Assembly (NCBI GenBank): GCA_965263335.1
Contig: CBDHHE010000001.1
Location: 3,596,001 to 3,660,000 of the forward strand
Direction: 5' to 3'
From: Thermohalobaculum sp965263335
GTDB taxonomy: Bacteria > Pseudomonadota > Alphaproteobacteria > Rhodobacterales > Rhodobacteraceae
Length of the DNA stretch: 64,000 nucleotides
Position numbers and translations under genes: made by a program. Shown here piece by piece: positions 33,394 to 42,090 of the stretch. Every line of letters starts with the position of its first letter. The stretch's first letter is position 1. The notes beneath the pieces were generated by a model. It was not told the DNA's origin, made no database searches, and saw only the letters and a list, made by a program, of their open reading frames with translations.

Positions 33394-34125
33394 ATGTATC
33401 AACTCGGACCGATGGTCCGGGGGGTGGCCGCAGGTGTCGTCTGCGCGCTGTTCCTCTGGACCGCGTCGGTGCACGCGTTCAGCGTGCAGCCGATGTCCTA
33501 TGTGATCGAACCCGCCGGATCGGGTTCATCGATCACACTGCGCATCGAGAACCGCTACGATCAGCCGCTGCCTATCGAGCTCTTCGTCGAAGAACGGATC
33601 GTCGCCGACGACGGCAGCGAAACCCGGCGCCAGGCGGACGGAGACTTCACGATCTTCCCGCCGCAGGCCATCGTGCCGCCGGGCAAAACCCAGGCTGTGC
33701 GTGTGCGCTATATCGGCGAGCCGGACATCGATGTCTCGAAGGTCTACGCAGTCAGCGTCACGCAGGTGCCGGTCGGCCTCGAAGGCCAAGATTCCGGCGT
33801 CGAAGTGGTTTTCACCTTTGCAACCGCCGCACATGTGGTGCCACCGGGTGCCGAGGCTCGACTGAGGCTGGAAGAACTCAAGCGAGGCAACGGGCGCAGC
33901 GTGGCCACCATCGCCAATGACGGGCGCAGGTTTGCACATCTCGCACTCGGCCGTTGGCGTGTGCACACGGCGAGCGGTGATGCGCTTGAGCTGGGTCCCG
34001 AAGAGCTTCAGGCGTTCGTGGGCAATCCGCTGCTTCCGCCCGGTGGCAAGCGTGCGGTCTCGATACCCTGGTCGGCAATCGGTGGTGCGGCACCTGCCGG
34101 AATCGAGTTTCTGCCGGTGCGATGA
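33394..34125 (+). CDS. Fimbrial periplasmic chaperone (PapD-like, archaic/Csu-type)
   Basis: Protein of 243 residues with signal peptide (GVVCALFLWTASVHAFS). The mature N-terminus FSVQPMSYVIEPAGSGSSITLRIEN is the first strand of a PapD-type immunoglobulin domain; PPQAIVPPGKTQAVRVRYIG carries the conserved G1-F1 region, and VYAVSVTQVPV follows. The absence of the classical GVxTYGSRVIY-like pattern and the general form fit the archaic (Csu) chaperones. ATG 33394 is 105 bases downstream of the pilin stop, after the terminator. Overlaps the usher gene by 4 bases. Confidence 0.88.
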   Translation: MYQLGPMVRGVAAGVVCALFLWTASVHAFSVQPMSYVIEPAGSGSSITLRIENRYDQPLPIELFVEERIVADDGSETRRQADGDFTIFPPQAIVPPGKTQAVRVRYIGEPDIDVSKVYAVSVTQVPVGLEGQDSGVEVVFTFATAAHVVPPGAEARLRLEELKRGNGRSVATIANDGRRFAHLALGRWRVHTASGDALELGPEELQAFVGNPLLPPGGKRAVSIPWSAIGGAAPAGIEFLPVR

Positions 34126-36854
34126 AACCGTTTGTGCTCTCGCTGGCACTGTCGGGAGCACTGGCGCCCGCCGCAGTCGCTGCGGGTGCACCGGACACGG
34201 CACCAGTTGCTCCTGCTCGCCCATCGGACCGTGTAGGACCAATTGCAGGCACACGTGATGCCGTTCTGCCGCCACCGAGACCCGTTCGCTCGGTTCTGGT
34301 GAGCGCACTACCTGTCCGCAAGAGGTTTCCATCGAAGACAAATGTGCCCCTGCCGTTGGCACGCATGTCGTTGCCGCAGACCGTGCGTTGGGACAACGAG
34401 AGGCCCCTCGTGGCGCATGGCAAGGCCTATGCTGCGCCGGAAATGTCAGAACCTTCCACGCCTGATCCGCAGGGAAGCACCGCTCCTCCGCAAGCTGTCG
34501 CCTCCTTGCCTGGTGATCCGCTGGTGCCTCTGAATCTACCGGTCACTTTGAACGGCCGTTACCTGGGAGACATCGACGCAAAGGTCAGCCAACAAGGTGC
34601 GGCGCTGGTCCGGGCCGAGCGGCTGGCACTGCTTGCAAACGACGCCATCGATGGCAGTCCAGGGGATGCGATCGCGGCAGCAAGCGATGCCGAGGGCTAT
34701 GTGGATTTGGCACGCCTGTCGGTTCAAGGCGTGGAGATCGCCTTCGACATGGCGGCGCTGGAGATTGCGCTGCGTACGGCGGGGGACCGCGTCACGCCTG
34801 ATGGCTACTCGCTGAGACGCTACGCGGCTCCGGATCCGCAAAGCTTCGAGAAGCCGCGCCCGATCGCGGTGGGCACCAAGCTTGCCCTGGTGCAGTCCTT
34901 CATCGCGGAGGGCGACGACACCGGCCGCCTGCCCCTCGTGCTTGACATCGATGGCATCGCGAACCTCGGTGGCTTCGACGGGATCAACCTCGCCTATCAG
35001 CTCGCCGTGCAGGAGGAAGGTGATGTTCTGGCACGCCGCAACATGCTCTTGTTTCATGACGAGTATGACATCGCCACCCGCTTCGGAATCGGCGATCTGC
35101 AGCCGACCGCGACCGGTTTTCAGAGCTCGCCTCGCATTGGCGGGCTTACGGTGGAACGTCGCTATGATCTCATCCAGCCGTTCTCGAACATTCGCCAGTC
35201 GGGCCGTCAAAGCTTTGTGCTGGAGCGTACGTCACAGGTGCAGATTGAAGTCAACGGTGCTCTCGTGCAGTCGATCGCTCTCCCGCCAGGCACCTACGAT
35301 CTGACCGACTTTCCATTCGCTGATGGGGCAAATGACGTGCGTGTCTTCGTGGAGGACGCGACCGGACGGCGCGAGGTCGGCTCATTCTCGCTCTTCGTTG
35401 ATCCGCAGCTCCTGGGCGAAGGTGAAAGCGTCTACGCGCTGAACATCGGCGTGCTCGAGGATGTCGGGGGTTCGGACAGCATCGAGTACTCCGGCGATGC
35501 GGCTGGGTCAGGCTTCCTCGAGTACGGTGTGACGGACTGGTTGACGCTGGGTTTGAACGCGCAGGGGGCTGAAGAGCAGCAGGTGCTCGGCGCTCGCGCG
35601 GTGCTCGCAACCGACTATGGCGCAGTTCTGCTGGATGTTGCGGGCAGTCGAAGTGACGATCTGGGGGATGGGCTCGCGCTGGCGCTCGACTACCGCTACG
35701 ATCTCGACGCAGAAACGGTCGGGGAGTGGCTGGAAACGCCAATCGAGCTCAACCTTGGTTTGCGACACTACGAAGACGACTTCTTTGCGCTTGGCGAGGC
35801 ACCTGGTGATCTGGATGTCGAGACCGAGGGGCTGGTGCGTCTCCAAACCCGCCTCCCCTGGGACGTTGGCATGACGCTCGCCGGTCGACACACGTCCTTC
35901 CGCAATGACCGCGAGGACGAGCTGCGTACGGATCTCTCGCTGGCCCGCGCGTTTGGGCCGGTTCTGGCAAGCGCCACGATGACGCTGATCGACCGGGACG
36001 AGACGGACATCGGCGGCTTTCTCAGTCTCACTTACAATTTCGGTGGCCCGTACGCGGCGCGCGCAAGCCACGACAGCCTCTCGGAGCGTTCACGCATCGA
36101 AGTCGAGCGCTACCAGCAAACCGACGTGGGAGATCTGAGCGGCCGCTTTGGTGTCACCCGCCTCGCCGAGGACACCAGTGCCGAGGCGGACCTGCGCTAC
36201 TTCGGCAATCGTTTTGAGGGCCGCTTCAACCACGTGGGTGTGTTGGACGAGAAGGGTGACGTTGAGCAAGTGGCAACCGTCAGCCTGGTCTCTGGTATCG
36301 GCATCACCGATGAGGGCGTGGCCTTCGGACGCGATCCAAGCGAAGGGTTTGCAATCCTGCCTGTCCACAGCACGCTCGACGACGCCGACGTCGCGGTGCA
36401 GAGCCGGTTCACCTCCGGCGTAACGGTGCACGACGACGGGCTCGGGCCGATGCTGGTGCCGATCGGGCGTGCGTACACACCCGATCAGCTGCGCCTCGAC
36501 ATCGCGAATGTACCGCTGGGCTACGATGTGGGAGCTGCACGTCTCGACCTGCTGCCCGGAGCAGGCAGCGGCTATCATCTTGCAGTGGGTTCGGATGCAT
36601 CACGCAGCATGCTGGGTGTGCTTCTCGCGTCAGGTGGCGAGCCACTTGCACTGCGCACGGGGCGGGCCGTGGCGCTGGGTGATGGAGAGACGCGACCATT
36701 CTTCACGAACCGCGCGGGCCGTTTCCTCGTGGACGGGCTTGCACCTGACACGTACCGTCTCGAGGTTGACGGTCTGGCGGCGACGGCAGAGGTCATCGTG
36801 CCCGAGTCGCAGGCTGGTGTGGTCAAACTGGGTGAGGTCCGCCTTGGCCCGTAG
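34122..36854 (+). CDS. Fimbrial outer-membrane usher with long Pro-rich N-terminal extension
   Basis: Usher of 910 residues, overlapping the chaperone by 4 bases. After a signal peptide (residues 1-21) there are about 110 residues rich in Pro, Ala and basic residues before the recognisable usher body starts near 130 with LPVTLNGRYLGDIDAKV. The barrel region contains the plug-linked stretch RRYDLIQPFSNIRQSGRQSFVLERTSQVQIEVNG and LPPGTYDLTDFPFADGANDVRV, followed by many alternating strands; the C-terminus (NRAGRFLVDGLAPDTYRLE) is the usual usher C-domain. It would form the secretion pore for the SCPU-type subunits. The N-terminal extension is unusual for the family. Confidence 0.9.
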   Translation: MKPFVLSLALSGALAPAAVAAGAPDTAPVAPARPSDRVGPIAGTRDAVLPPPRPVRSVLVSALPVRKRFPSKTNVPLPLARMSLPQTVRWDNERPLVAHGKAYAAPEMSEPSTPDPQGSTAPPQAVASLPGDPLVPLNLPVTLNGRYLGDIDAKVSQQGAALVRAERLALLANDAIDGSPGDAIAAASDAEGYVDLARLSVQGVEIAFDMAALEIALRTAGDRVTPDGYSLRRYAAPDPQSFEKPRPIAVGTKLALVQSFIAEGDDTGRLPLVLDIDGIANLGGFDGINLAYQLAVQEEGDVLARRNMLLFHDEYDIATRFGIGDLQPTATGFQSSPRIGGLTVERRYDLIQPFSNIRQSGRQSFVLERTSQVQIEVNGALVQSIALPPGTYDLTDFPFADGANDVRVFVEDATGRREVGSFSLFVDPQLLGEGESVYALNIGVLEDVGGSDSIEYSGDAAGSGFLEYGVTDWLTLGLNAQGAEEQQVLGARAVLATDYGAVLLDVAGSRSDDLGDGLALALDYRYDLDAETVGEWLETPIELNLGLRHYEDDFFALGEAPGDLDVETEGLVRLQTRLPWDVGMTLAGRHTSFRNDREDELRTDLSLARAFGPVLASATMTLIDRDETDIGGFLSLTYNFGGPYAARASHDSLSERSRIEVERYQQTDVGDLSGRFGVTRLAEDTSAEADLRYFGNRFEGRFNHVGVLDEKGDVEQVATVSLVSGIGITDEGVAFGRDPSEGFAILPVHSTLDDADVAVQSRFTSGVTVHDDGLGPMLVPIGRAYTPDQLRLDIANVPLGYDVGAARLDLLPGAGSGYHLAVGSDASRSMLGVLLASGGEPLALRTGRAVALGDGETRPFFTNRAGRFLVDGLAPDTYRLEVDGLAATAEVIVPESQAGVVKLGEVRLGP

Positions 36855-37725
36855 GCTGATCGTGCTTGTGCTGGTCTGGCTGGTGATCGCAGCGGCGCCG
36901 GCACGCGCGGAGTGTCTGTTCAATGTGGTCGCGCCCGACACGGCCGTCGACATCGCCTATGATCCGTTCTCCAATCGACCCGAAATCGAAAGCATAGAAC
37001 TGATCCTGGTGAATGCCGGAACATCGGGCTGTGAGCTTCAGATTGAACCCTTCGTGCAGGGCCGCAGTGGGCGCAGCCTGCCCATCCAAGCCGCCGGGCT
37101 GAGGGTCGATCTTTCCACCGAGCCGCCTTCCACTCAGGGGAGCAGACGCGGCTTTCGCTTCGTGGTGCAGGAAGACGAAGAAAAACGCATCACTGTGAAT
37201 CTGGCCGTGCGGCCTGGCGCCAACCCACTACCGGGCGTCTATCCCGAAACGATCGAGTTCCGAATCTTCGAGATCGGCGGGCGGGGGCAGATCGCCAACC
37301 CGGTGTTCGTTGCGCTCAGCATACGCGTGCGCTCGATCGCGGAGGTCAACATCGCAGGCACCCGGGGTTTCGGCAATCCGAACCGGCCGCGCGGAGTCGA
37401 GATTGTTGATTTTGGCGTGCTGCGCTCAGGTGACAGCCGGACTGTATTTGTGCAGGTGCGCTCGAACGGGGTCTATGCGCTGGAGGTGCACTCCGAGAAC
37501 GGCGGGGAGCTGAAGCCCGATCTGGCGCTCTCGAACGCCCGAATACCTTATGACGTGGTGTTGGACGGGGAGCCGCTTGCGCTTGAAGGTACAACCGTTT
37601 TGACCCGGCCAAAGCCACGTGGCCGAGGTGATTCCCTGCCGATGCTGATTACGATCGGCGAAGTTGGTGATGCGCTTGCGGGGCTCTATCGCGACCGGAT
37701 CCATGTCACCGTGCGCGGGTTTTGA
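36844..37725 (+). CDS. Two-domain SCPU-like pilus tip subunit/adhesin candidate
   Basis: Secreted protein of 293 residues from TTG 36844, overlapping the usher by 11 bases with GGTGAGG at a suitable distance. Signal peptide LARRLIVLVLVWLVIAAAPARA is followed by a first domain with a cysteine pair (ECLFNVV, GCELQIE) and a second domain (about 160-293) ending in LAGLYRDRIHVTVRGF, the SCPU-type donor-strand end also seen in the pilin at 32779. Two-domain subunits encoded after the usher correspond to the tip adhesin (CsuE position) in archaic chaperone-usher loci. Function inferred from position and architecture. Confidence 0.75.
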   Translation: MARRLIVLVLVWLVIAAAPARAECLFNVVAPDTAVDIAYDPFSNRPEIESIELILVNAGTSGCELQIEPFVQGRSGRSLPIQAAGLRVDLSTEPPSTQGSRRGFRFVVQEDEEKRITVNLAVRPGANPLPGVYPETIEFRIFEIGGRGQIANPVFVALSIRVRSIAEVNIAGTRGFGNPNRPRGVEIVDFGVLRSGDSRTVFVQVRSNGVYALEVHSENGGELKPDLALSNARIPYDVVLDGEPLALEGTTVLTRPKPRGRGDSLPMLITIGEVGDALAGLYRDRIHVTVRGF

Positions 37726-37836
37726 GGGCCAGGTTCGACCAGCACGCATACACGGCAGGGCTCAGTTAGGGTTTTGCTTGGATTCTGACGACCAATCGCC
37801 AACGATGGCGAAACCGTGGCAGTCAGAGTGTGTGCG

Positions 37837-38115
37837 ATGCGTGTTCTCATTGGTCTTGCGGTTGTCTTTTCGCAGGTCTGGTTCCCGAACGGCCCGGCAT
37901 TCGCTCAGGGATCGGTGTCAACGCTGCGCATAGTTGGGGTGGTTCAGTCAAAATGCGCCGTCGCACCTGATCGTACAGGTGCGGTTTGCACGAGCCTCGC
38001 TGCGGACGCCGCGGGATTGCCCGGGAAGTCTGATCAGTCCGGACGCAAGCCAATCATCACGCGCAAAGTGCGATCGGATGGGATTGTGGAGATCACCGTC
38101 GCCGCGCCAATCTGA
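37837..38115 (+). CDS. Small secreted hypothetical protein
   Basis: Protein of 92 residues from ATG 37837 (an in-frame GTG at 37816 would add seven). Signal peptide RVLIGLAVVFSQVWFPNGPAFA is followed by a short domain with two cysteines (SKCAVAP, AVCTSL) and a final beta-like strand IVEITVAAPI. No family recognised. It follows the pilus operon in the same direction by 111 bases and might be an accessory minor subunit; it could equally be independent. Confidence 0.55.
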   Translation: MRVLIGLAVVFSQVWFPNGPAFAQGSVSTLRIVGVVQSKCAVAPDRTGAVCTSLAADAAGLPGKSDQSGRKPIITRKVRSDGIVEITVAAPI

Positions 38116-38121
38116 GAGAAA

Positions 38122-38694
38122 TCAGCGATTGGCGCCAGGCACCCAGAGCACGTCGTTCGATCCATTCCCGTTTGCCACGCGGGACGCCACGAAAAACCAG
38201 TCGGAGAGACGATTGAGGTAGTGCAGCGCCTGAGGGTTCACGTCCTCGGTGTCCGAGAGACGCACGGACAACCGTTCGGCGCGACGGCTCACAGTTCGGC
38301 AGAGGTGCAGGTTCGCCGCGAGCTCCGATCCGCCGGGAAGTATGAAAGAACGCAGCGGGCTCAGATCGGCGTTCATCACATCAATCTCAGCCTCGAGCCG
38401 TGTGACCTGCGCCTCGGCCATCCGCAGCGGCGGATACTCGGCCTCGGCATCCGATGCCATGTCCGGCCGGCAGAGATCGGCGCCGAGATCGAAGAGATCA
38501 TTCTGGATCCGTCCGAGCGCTGCATCCAAATCCCCGTCCGCATGAAGCCGGGCAAGCCCTACGGCGGCATTGGTTTCGTCCACCGTGCCATAGGCCTCGA
38601 CCCGCAGACTGTCTTTCGCAACCCGGCTGCCGTTCCCGAGGGCGGTGGTGCCGCCATCGCCCGTGCGTGTGTAGATGCGGTTCAGTACCACCAT
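38122..38694 (-). CDS. Cob(I)yrinic acid a,c-diamide adenosyltransferase, PduO type
   Basis: Enzyme of 190 residues that adenosylates the cobalt of corrinoids to make coenzyme B12. Motifs: NRIYTRTGDGGTTALGNGSRVAKD (ATP-binding N-terminus), VEAYGTVDETNAAVGLAR, IQNDLFDLGADL, FILPGGSELAANLHLCRTVSRRAER and LNRLSDWFFVASR. All PduO-type landmarks are present. ATG 38694 begins the family-like MVVLNRIYTRTGDG. The convergent pilus-region gene ends 6 bases away. Lies 2 bases downstream of the HIG1-like gene in the same direction. Confidence 0.95.
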   Translation of the reverse strand: MVVLNRIYTRTGDGGTTALGNGSRVAKDSLRVEAYGTVDETNAAVGLARLHADGDLDAALGRIQNDLFDLGADLCRPDMASDAEAEYPPLRMAEAQVTRLEAEIDVMNADLSPLRSFILPGGSELAANLHLCRTVSRRAERLSVRLSDTEDVNPQALHYLNRLSDWFFVASRVANGNGSNDVLWVPGANR

Positions 38695-38696
38695 TT

Positions 38697-38897
38697 TCAG
38701 CTCCCTCCCCGCGTCGCCAGCACCGCAAGCAACATCAACACAACGGCAACAAACTGGGCGATGATCCGCCATCGCATGAGCTTGTTTTGACCTTGGGGCG
38801 TCACTTTGCCGGTGCCAAATCCACCGATCCCGAACACCAGCACACCAAGCGTGATCACGCAGGCGGCGATCGCGAGAAACGTCAATACTCCAGACAT
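38697..38897 (-). CDS. HIG1-domain-like twin transmembrane protein
   Basis: Membrane protein of 66 residues with two hydrophobic helices (about 4-26 and 44-62) joined by a polar loop holding NKLMRWRIIAQ, the QxRxK-like motif region of bacterial HIG1/twin-transmembrane proteins. In alphaproteobacteria such a gene often sits directly before the cobalamin adenosyltransferase, exactly as here. ATG 38897 is preceded by AAGGAGAG. Role unknown; HIG1 relatives associate with respiratory complexes. Confidence 0.8.
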   Translation of the reverse strand: MSGVLTFLAIAACVITLGVLVFGIGGFGTGKVTPQGQNKLMRWRIIAQFVAVVLMLLAVLATRGGS

Positions 38898-38919
38898 TGC
38901 ACTCTCCTTCGAGCGCTCC

Positions 38920-39753
38920 TTACACCCGGACCAGGATCGCGTCGAGCCAGCGCGCCGGCAGGAGGCGTTTTGCCGCCCAAAGCGCATAGGTCGGGGTTGT
39001 GACGCGGTATCGGATGCGTGGACGCCGGCTCTCGAGGGCGTGGACCAGCTTCGCGCTCGTGGCCTCGCACCCGAGTTCGCCCCAATCGGGGGCCGGGTCA
39101 GTCGCGTAGAGCCGGGGTTCCAGATCGGTCCGGTAGAATGCCTCCCAGGCTGTTCCGGTCTTCTTCACCCAGCGCTCATAGTGAGGTTGAGCGTTGACCC
39201 GGATCTGCGACCGCACTGGCCCAGGTTCCAACAGGATGGGATGGATGTTGGTGCCTGCGAGCTCGAGCCGCAGCGTGTCCGTGTAGCCTTCGATCGCGAA
39301 CTTGGTCGAGACATAGGGCGCCCGCATCCTCAGAGCGCAAAACCCGAGCACGGATGAATTCTGCACGATCCGCCCAGAACCTTGCGCCCGCATCGCTGGC
39401 AGCACCTGACGTGTCAGCTCGTGCCAGCCAAAGAAGTTTGCCTCGAAAATCGCGCGGAAAGCATCCGTCGGCATGTCTTCCACGGCGCCGGGTATCGCAT
39501 AGGCGCCATTGTTGAACAGCGCGTCCAGCCGTCCGCCGGTTCGGTCGAGCGTTTCCTTCACGGCTTCTGTGATGGTGGCGGGGTCCTCGTAGTCGAGACG
39601 GAAGCTCTCGAGGCCCTCAGCCGTCAGCCGATCACAATCCGCCTGCTTTCGGCACGTTGCGAACACCTGCCAGCCCCGCGCGGCGAGGAACACTGCGGCA
39701 TGATGGCCGATGCCGCTGGAGCAGCCGGTGATCAGGATCGAGCGTCGGGTCAC
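38920..39753 (-). CDS. Short-chain dehydrogenase/reductase (SDR) family protein
   Basis: Oxidoreductase of 277 residues with GTG start at 39753. Cofactor motif TGCSSGIGHHAA at the N-terminus, NNGAYAIPGAVED (the NNAG position, with NNGA here), catalytic Ser in NSSVLGFCAL and YVSTKFAIEGYTD with the Tyr-x-x-x-Lys pair, and EPGPVRSQI after. These are classical SDR features; the substrate cannot be assigned. It starts 8 bases after the VOC gene stop in the same direction. Confidence 0.93.
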   Translation of the reverse strand: MTRRSILITGCSSGIGHHAAVFLAARGWQVFATCRKQADCDRLTAEGLESFRLDYEDPATITEAVKETLDRTGGRLDALFNNGAYAIPGAVEDMPTDAFRAIFEANFFGWHELTRQVLPAMRAQGSGRIVQNSSVLGFCALRMRAPYVSTKFAIEGYTDTLRLELAGTNIHPILLEPGPVRSQIRVNAQPHYERWVKKTGTAWEAFYRTDLEPRLYATDPAPDWGELGCEATSAKLVHALESRRPRIRYRVTTPTYALWAAKRLLPARWLDAILVRV

Positions 39754-39761
39754 GGATGCGA

Positions 39762-40322
39762 TCAGTTCTTTGTGCTCAGCGAAAGGTCTTGCGCCGCAAC
39801 GATGGCCTCGATCGCGTCTGCAAGGTCTTGATCTTCGATGTTCATGGCACCTCTCGCCACCCGAATATCATGGGCGCGGCGCAGCACTTCGGCGTGGCTG
39901 TGCCCGATGGGCGGCTCGAACTTGTAGCAGGCAAGCTCGATCCTGTGCCCGCACGGCTCGACGAAATAGATCGACCACATGAAGCCGCGATCAACCTTGC
40001 CGGTGTTCTGAATGCGGCGCGCATTGAGACGCTGCTCGACTTGGTTGTAGGTGGCGAGACTGACCTGGAACGCGATATGGTGGGTAGAGCCGATCTGATC
40101 GCGCACCGGGCCGGCGGGTTTGCGGTTCTCCTCCGTGAAGATCGTGATCAGACGACCGTCACCGGGATCGAAGTAGAGATGGTTGACCGACGGATCGTCA
40201 AGGTTCGGCTGCTCGAAGATGAACGGCATACCGAGGACCCCCTCCCAGAAGTCGATCGAGGTTTGCCGGTCCGCGCCGTTCAGCGTGATGTGGTGCACGC
40301 CCTGTGTTTGGATTCTGTCCAC
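39762..40322 (-). CDS. VOC family protein (glyoxalase/dioxygenase-like)
   Basis: Protein of 186 residues; GTG 40322 is preferred since the family-typical VHHITLNGADRQTSIDFWEGVLGM begins just after it, although the frame is open far upstream. Metal-ligand-like residues are His10 in VHHITL, His in THHIAFQV and Glu in HRIELACYKF, as in extradiol-dioxygenase or ring-cleavage VOC proteins. Followed by the SDR gene. Substrate unknown. The C-terminal helix (about 150-186) is additional to the VOC fold. Confidence 0.83.
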   Translation of the reverse strand: MDRIQTQGVHHITLNGADRQTSIDFWEGVLGMPFIFEQPNLDDPSVNHLYFDPGDGRLITIFTEENRKPAGPVRDQIGSTHHIAFQVSLATYNQVEQRLNARRIQNTGKVDRGFMWSIYFVEPCGHRIELACYKFEPPIGHSHAEVLRRAHDIRVARGAMNIEDQDLADAIEAIVAAQDLSLSTKN

Positions 40323-40481
40323 GTCTCGATGTCCCGGTTGAATGTGTGTTTTCCTTCTCGGCGAACATTTCGGGAGGTGCAAGCCGGATTGGCGCATCTC
40401 TTGTGCATGGCATTGCGAGCGAGTATCTGCTGCGCACACCCCGTGTTGGTCGGGGTACAGCAGACGGGACAAGGCGCGCGC

Positions 40482-41093
40482 ATGAACATTACCCTTCATC
40501 AAAGGGATTTGCCGGACGATCTCGACCTCGGGCCTGTGGTTGCGATCGACACCGAGACGATGGGGTTGAACCTCCACCGCGACAGGCTGTGTCTTGTGCA
40601 GCTTTCGTCCGGGGATGGCAGCGTTCATCTCGTGCAGATCGAGCGGGGTCAGCGCAAGGCACCTAACCTTGCCCGTCTGGTGCGCAGTCGCAAGATCGAG
40701 AAGCTCTTTCACTACGGCCGTTTCGACATAGCGGTGCTGCACAATGCCTTCGGCGCTGTCGCCCGGCCAGTTTACTGCACCAAAATCGCTTCCAAGCTGT
40801 CGCGGACGACGACTGACCGGCATGGACTGCGCCAACTGTGCCAAGAACTCCTGGGTGTGGACATTTCAAAGCAGCAACAGAGTTCGGACTGGGGAGCGCA
40901 GGAACTGAGCGAAGCGCAGCTGGAGTACGCCGCGTCCGACGTTCTGCACCTTCATGCGTTGCGCGAGGTTCTGGATGGTCGCCTCGAGCGCGAGGGACGG
41001 ATGGAACTCGCTGCCGCCTGTTTCCGTTTTCTGCCCGACCGTGCGCTGCTGGATCTCGCCGGTTGGGAAGAGGAGGACATCTTTGCCCATTGA
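40482..41093 (+). CDS. rnd: Ribonuclease D-type 3'-5' exonuclease (DEDD)
   Basis: Exonuclease of 203 residues. DEDDy motifs: AIDTETMGLN (Asp and Glu), FHYGRFDIAVLHNAFG (Asp), and LEYAASDVLHLHAL (Tyr and Asp). It is the short form without a HRDC domain, typical of alphaproteobacteria. In this order (before kdsD-lptC-lptA-lptB-rpoN) it is part of a conserved block. The next gene starts 4 bases later, or overlaps if TTG 41083 is used. Confidence 0.93.
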   Translation: MNITLHQRDLPDDLDLGPVVAIDTETMGLNLHRDRLCLVQLSSGDGSVHLVQIERGQRKAPNLARLVRSRKIEKLFHYGRFDIAVLHNAFGAVARPVYCTKIASKLSRTTTDRHGLRQLCQELLGVDISKQQQSSDWGAQELSEAQLEYAASDVLHLHALREVLDGRLEREGRMELAAACFRFLPDRALLDLAGWEEEDIFAH

Positions 41094-41097
41094 GAGC

Positions 41098-42087
41098 ATG
41101 CCTCGCCCGAAAGAGAGCCAGGGATACGCCGAGACGCTTGCCGCCGGACGGCGCGTGCTCGAAATCGAGACGGCCGCATTGGCACAGCTTTCCAACTCAC
41201 TCGGAGAGGCTTTCGTCTCGGCGGTAGACCTCATGCTGTCTTCAGAAGGCCGGGTCATCTGCTCTGGCATGGGGAAGTCCGGGCATATCGCACGTAAGAT
41301 TGCAGCGACGATGGCCTCGACCGGCACGCCGGCGCACTTCGTGCACCCCGCCGAAGCGAGCCACGGCGATCTCGGCATGATCACCGAGAGGGACGTCGTT
41401 CTGGTCCTTTCGAATTCGGGCGAGACGCGCGAACTCGCTGATGTCGTGGCCCATTGCAAGCGGTTTCAGATTCCGATGATCGGGGTTGCCGGCCGCCCGG
41501 GCAGCACGCTTCTGCAGGCTGCCGATATTGCGCTCTTGCTTCCATCTGCGCCCGAGGCGGGTTCCGTCGGACTTGCGCCGACCACGTCGACGACGATGAC
41601 GCTGGCACTTGGGGACGCTCTTGCGATTGCGCTGATGGAGCGGCGCGAGTTCACGCCGGACCGCTTTCGAATGTTTCACCCTGGGGGCAAGCTCGGTGCG
41701 CAGCTCGTAACCGTCGGCGATCTCATGCACACCGGCGACGAGATGCCTTTGGTGAGTCAGGCGACCTCGATGCAGGATGTGATCGTCGAGATGTCTGCCA
41801 AGGGCTTTGGCAGTGTCGGCGTGGTTGACTCCGATGGCATCCTGGCCGGCGTTGTGACGGATGGTGACCTTCGGCGTAACATGGATGGACTCCTTGAGCG
41901 GACCGCAGCAGATGTGGCGACACCATCCCCGAAAACCATCGGCGCGAGCGCCCTGGCATCCGAGGCGCTGGCGCTCATGAATGCGCCACGACGCGCGCTC
42001 TGTCTGTTTGTGATCGAGAAAGACCGGCGCCCGGTTGGCATCCTGCACGTCCATGACTGTTTGCGCGCCGGCGTCGATGGGGTGTGA
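41098..42087 (+). CDS. kdsD: Arabinose-5-phosphate isomerase (KpsF/GutQ family)
   Basis: Enzyme of 329 residues for the first step of KDO synthesis (ribulose-5-P to arabinose-5-P). N-terminal SIS domain (about 40-180: VICSGMGKSGHIARKIAATMASTG, FVHPAEASHGDLGMI, LVLSNSGETREL, GLAPTTSTT) followed by two CBS repeats (about 205-329: DLMHTGDEMPLV, GVVTDGDLRR). ATG 41098 is given. An alternative TTG at 41083 has AGGAGG six bases upstream and overlaps the rnd stop, so the start could be five residues earlier. Placed with the lpt genes it supplies lipopolysaccharide core sugar. Confidence 0.95.
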   Translation: MPRPKESQGYAETLAAGRRVLEIETAALAQLSNSLGEAFVSAVDLMLSSEGRVICSGMGKSGHIARKIAATMASTGTPAHFVHPAEASHGDLGMITERDVVLVLSNSGETRELADVVAHCKRFQIPMIGVAGRPGSTLLQAADIALLLPSAPEAGSVGLAPTTSTTMTLALGDALAIALMERREFTPDRFRMFHPGGKLGAQLVTVGDLMHTGDEMPLVSQATSMQDVIVEMSAKGFGSVGVVDSDGILAGVVTDGDLRRNMDGLLERTAADVATPSPKTIGASALASEALALMNAPRRALCLFVIEKDRRPVGILHVHDCLRAGVDGV

Positions 42088-42090
42088 GGG

